Source: Defluviitaleaceae bacterium (GTDB lineage: Bacteria > Bacillota_A > Clostridia > Lachnospirales > WQUN01). From it: a stretch of DNA of 5,917 bases. Positions 3,560 to 5,917 of this stretch are shown here, piece after piece. The DNA lies in assembly GCA_009779525.1 (NCBI GenBank), contig WREB01000085.1, positions 1 through 5,917 of the forward strand, read 5' to 3'. The notes below the pieces were generated by a model. It was not told the DNA's origin, searched no databases, and saw only the letters and a list, made by a program, of their open reading frames with translations. Position numbers and translations under genes: made by a program. The stretch's first letter is position 1; every line of letters starts with the position of its first letter.

Positions 3560-5917
3560 ATGCCGTCAACAGACAACGCCGGCTTGCCGCTGGCGCCGGG
3601 CCTTACGAAGGAGCAGATAATTAACGGAGTTACCGAGCGGCTCAAGACCGCGTTCCGGCGAAACATCGAAACGGCGAACCCCCAGCAGATATACAACTCG
3701 CTCGCGTACACGATAAAGGAATACTTATCCGACAGATGGATCGCTACCCACGACCACTACGAGGAGCACGACGTCAAGTGCGTCTACTACCTTTCGATGG
3801 AATTTTTAATGGGGCGCTTCCTCGGGAACACCATGCTAAACCTTTCGCTCGTCAGCCCGGTAAAGGAAGCCTTCAAGGAGCTAGGCATCGACTACAACCT
3901 GGTCGAAGACGCCGAAGCCGACCCGGGGCTTGGCAACGGCGGCTTGGGAAGGCTCGCCGCGTGCTTCCTAGATTCGCTCTCGACTCTCGGAATCCCCGCG
4001 TACGGCTGCGGAATCAGGTACCATTACGGGATTTTCGAGCAGCACATCGAAAACGGCTACCAAGTCGAGAAGCCCGACAACTGGCTGCGCTTCGGCGACT
4101 CGTGGTGCGTCAAGCGCGACGAGTACGCGATGGAAGTCAGGTTCGGAGGCAAGGTCAGCGCGATTAAAGACGAAAGCGGCGAGTACCGATTTATCCTCGA
4201 AAACTACCATTCGGTGCTCGCGGTCCCGTACGACTACCCGGTCGTCGGCTACGACACCAACATGGTGAACACGTTAAGGCTTTGGGACGCTGAGGTCGCC
4301 GACCGCTTCGACCTGCAGTCGTTCAACGAGGGCCATTACGAGCGCGCCGTCGAAGAACAAAACTTAGCGAGGCAACTATCCGAGGTGCTTTACCCCGCCG
4401 ACGACACGGTCGCGGGCAAGGAACTAAGGCTGAGGCAGCAGTACTTCTTCATCTCGGCGACGCTGCAGCGCGTGCTGATGCGCTTCGCCGCAAAGCACAA
4501 GGACTGGTCGAAGTTCCCAGAGAAGGTGCAGTTCCAGCTTAACGACACGCACCCGACGCTCGCCGTCGCGGAGCTCATGCGTCTGCTTATGGACGTCTAT
4601 TACCTAAACTGGGACGCGAGCTGGGAGATAACAAAAAAGGCCTGCGCATACACCAACCACACCATAATGTCCGAGGCGCTCGAAAAATGGCCGATAGAGC
4701 TCTTCAGCCGGCTGCTTCCGCGCATATACATGATAGTCGAAGAAATCAACCGCAGGTTCTGCACGAACCTCGTCGAATGGTACGGCAACGACCCCGCGAA
4801 GATCCGCAGCATGGCGATCGTCGCGGACGGGCAGGTCAGGATGGCGCACCTCGCGATCGTGGGCGGCCATTCGGTCAACGGCGTCGCCGCGATACATACC
4901 AACATACTAAAGACGCAGGAACTTCGCGACTTCCACGACATCTTCCCCGAAAAGTTCAACAACAAGACCAACGGGATCACGCAACGGCGCTGGCTCGCGC
5001 ATTGCAACCCGAGGCTCTCCGGCGTCATAACCGACGCGATAGGCGACGGCTGGGTAAAGAACCTGGACTTGCTGCAGGAATTAAAAAAATATGCGAGCGA
5101 TCCGGCGTTCGACGAAAAGTTCCTTACGGCGAAACGCGAGAACAAAGTCGATTTTTCCAACTATATCCAAAAGACGATGGGGATATCGGTCGACCCCGAC
5201 TCGATCTTCGACGTGCAGGTGAAGCGCCTTCACGAATACAAGCGCCAGCTCCTAAACGTCTTCCACATAATCGACATCTACAACACGCTTAAGCTGAACC
5301 CGGGGCTGGACGTGGCGCCGCGCACGTTCTTCTTCAGCGCGAAGGCCGCGGCGAGCTACCGGCGCGCCAAGCTGATAATCAAGCTCATCAATTCGGTCGC
5401 TGACTTAGTCAACAACGATAAGACGATCGACGGGCGCGTGCGCGTGCTCTTCGTCCCCAACTACCGCGTTTCGCTTGCCGAGATGCTTTGCCCCGCCGCG
5501 GACGTGAGCGAGCAAATCTCTACCGCTGGCAAAGAAGCGAGCGGCACCGGAAACATGAAGTTCATGCTTAACGGCGCGGTAACAATAGGCACGCTCGACG
5601 GCGCGAACGTCGAGATGCTCGAGGAAGTCGGCGATGAAAACATTTTCATATTCGGGATGACCGCCGCCGAGGTCCACGCGCTTACCAAAAGCGGGGGCTA
5701 CGCGCCCTGGAACTTATACAACATCGACTTCAACATACGCTACGTGCTGACTACGCTGATAAACGGGACGCTCGACAAGAACCACGAACTTTTCCGCGAA
5801 ATCTACGAGGCGATGCTTAACGGCTACGGCGGCGCGAGGCCGGACGAATACTACGTGCTCCAGGATTTCCAGGCGTACAAGGACGCGCACGCCAAAATCA
5901 ACGCGGCGTACAGGGAC
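3560..5917 (+). CDS. glgP: Glycogen/starch (alpha-glucan) phosphorylase, 3' end beyond window
   Basis: A family GT35 phosphorylase, which cleaves alpha-1,4-glucan ends with phosphate to give glucose-1-phosphate. The frame is open for 786 codons to the window edge with no stop. Full-length relatives have about 800-850 residues, so only the C-terminal end is missing. Recognisable landmarks include YYLSMEFLMGR near the N-terminus, GLGNGGLGRLAACFLDS from residue 123, NDTHPTLA from 328, KTNGIT from 469, VKRLHEYKRQLLN around 554-566, and the pyridoxal-phosphate site EASGTGNMKFMLNG, whose cofactor Lys is residue 667. The N-terminus is short and lacks the serine phosphorylation tail of animal enzymes, as usual in bacteria. 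Two changes sit in conserved loops: Gln475 where animal enzymes have Pro (KTNGITPRRWL), and SAKAAASY at 593-600 where they have GGKAAPGY. The phosphate-site Lys (595) is kept, so activity is expected. ATG 3560 follows a perfect AGGAGG. The enzyme may act on glycogen, starch or maltodextrin. Confidence 0.97.
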   Translation, partial: MPSTDNAGLPLAPGLTKEQIINGVTERLKTAFRRNIETANPQQIYNSLAYTIKEYLSDRWIATHDHYEEHDVKCVYYLSMEFLMGRFLGNTMLNLSLVSPVKEAFKELGIDYNLVEDAEADPGLGNGGLGRLAACFLDSLSTLGIPAYGCGIRYHYGIFEQHIENGYQVEKPDNWLRFGDSWCVKRDEYAMEVRFGGKVSAIKDESGEYRFILENYHSVLAVPYDYPVVGYDTNMVNTLRLWDAEVADRFDLQSFNEGHYERAVEEQNLARQLSEVLYPADDTVAGKELRLRQQYFFISATLQRVLMRFAAKHKDWSKFPEKVQFQLNDTHPTLAVAELMRLLMDVYYLNWDASWEITKKACAYTNHTIMSEALEKWPIELFSRLLPRIYMIVEEINRRFCTNLVEWYGNDPAKIRSMAIVADGQVRMAHLAIVGGHSVNGVAAIHTNILKTQELRDFHDIFPEKFNNKTNGITQRRWLAHCNPRLSGVITDAIGDGWVKNLDLLQELKKYASDPAFDEKFLTAKRENKVDFSNYIQKTMGISVDPDSIFDVQVKRLHEYKRQLLNVFHIIDIYNTLKLNPGLDVAPRTFFFSAKAAASYRRAKLIIKLINSVADLVNNDKTIDGRVRVLFVPNYRVSLAEMLCPAADVSEQISTAGKEASGTGNMKFMLNGAVTIGTLDGANVEMLEEVGDENIFIFGMTAAEVHALTKSGGYAPWNLYNIDFNIRYVLTTLINGTLDKNHELFREIYEAMLNGYGGARPDEYYVLQDFQAYKDAHAKINAAYRD

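Noticed and set aside
4600..5160. A 186-codon minus-strand open frame inside glgP
   Set aside because: It is a shadow of the strongly conserved phosphorylase frame, without its own start signals or family resemblance.
4687..5292. A 201-codon plus-strand open frame inside glgP in another frame
   Set aside because: It is arginine-rich and lies wholly inside the conserved phosphorylase coding sequence, so it is a frame-shifted shadow.

Overview
This is a GC-rich stretch of bacterial chromosome with dense, compact, mostly housekeeping gene content. Codon use is unusual: GC-ending codons such as TCG and GCG are common, but so are ATA, CTA and AGG. I cannot place the organism firmly. The GNAT protein, the 1-phosphofructokinase-type kinase and the phosphopentomutase look like versions found in anaerobic, carbohydrate-fermenting bacteria, including many uncultured gut lineages. 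The 6S RNA keeps landmarks known from the E. coli molecule. An uncultured fermentative anaerobe fits, but this is inference.

Layout. (1) Bases 1-146 are the last 47 sense codons of a phosphopentomutase (deoB) entering from the left. (2) Bases 147-430 hold no protein gene. They carry a sigma70-type promoter (TTGCGC, 17 bp, TATAAT) and a 6S RNA (about 199-411) that ends in a T-rich tract. (3) An ECF-like sigma factor starts only about 20 nt after the 6S RNA on the same strand. (4) A minus-strand operon reads right to left: a TIM-barrel sugar-phosphate isomerase/epimerase-like protein, a PfkB-family 1-phosphofructokinase-like kinase that overlaps it by one base, and a GNAT acetyltransferase 5 nt further on. 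The GNAT gene runs convergently into the sigma gene with a 79-bp 3' overlap. (5) An 81-bp divergent intergenic region separates this operon from a large glycogen/starch phosphorylase gene (glgP). That gene runs off the right edge after 786 codons, probably 30-50 codons short of its end.

How the genes may work together. GlgP releases glucose-1-phosphate from storage or dietary alpha-glucan. Across the shared promoter region, the isomerase-like and kinase proteins could interconvert and phosphorylate a ketose for entry into glycolysis, and DeoB links pentose-1-phosphates to the pentose-phosphate pathway. The neighbourhood therefore leans toward sugar-phosphate metabolism. The 6S RNA and sigma factor form an adjacent pair that both act on RNA polymerase. 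I saw no mobile element, CRISPR array, tRNA or rRNA, and no strong sign of a wholly new system. The 6S RNA-sigma factor pairing is the most interesting arrangement.
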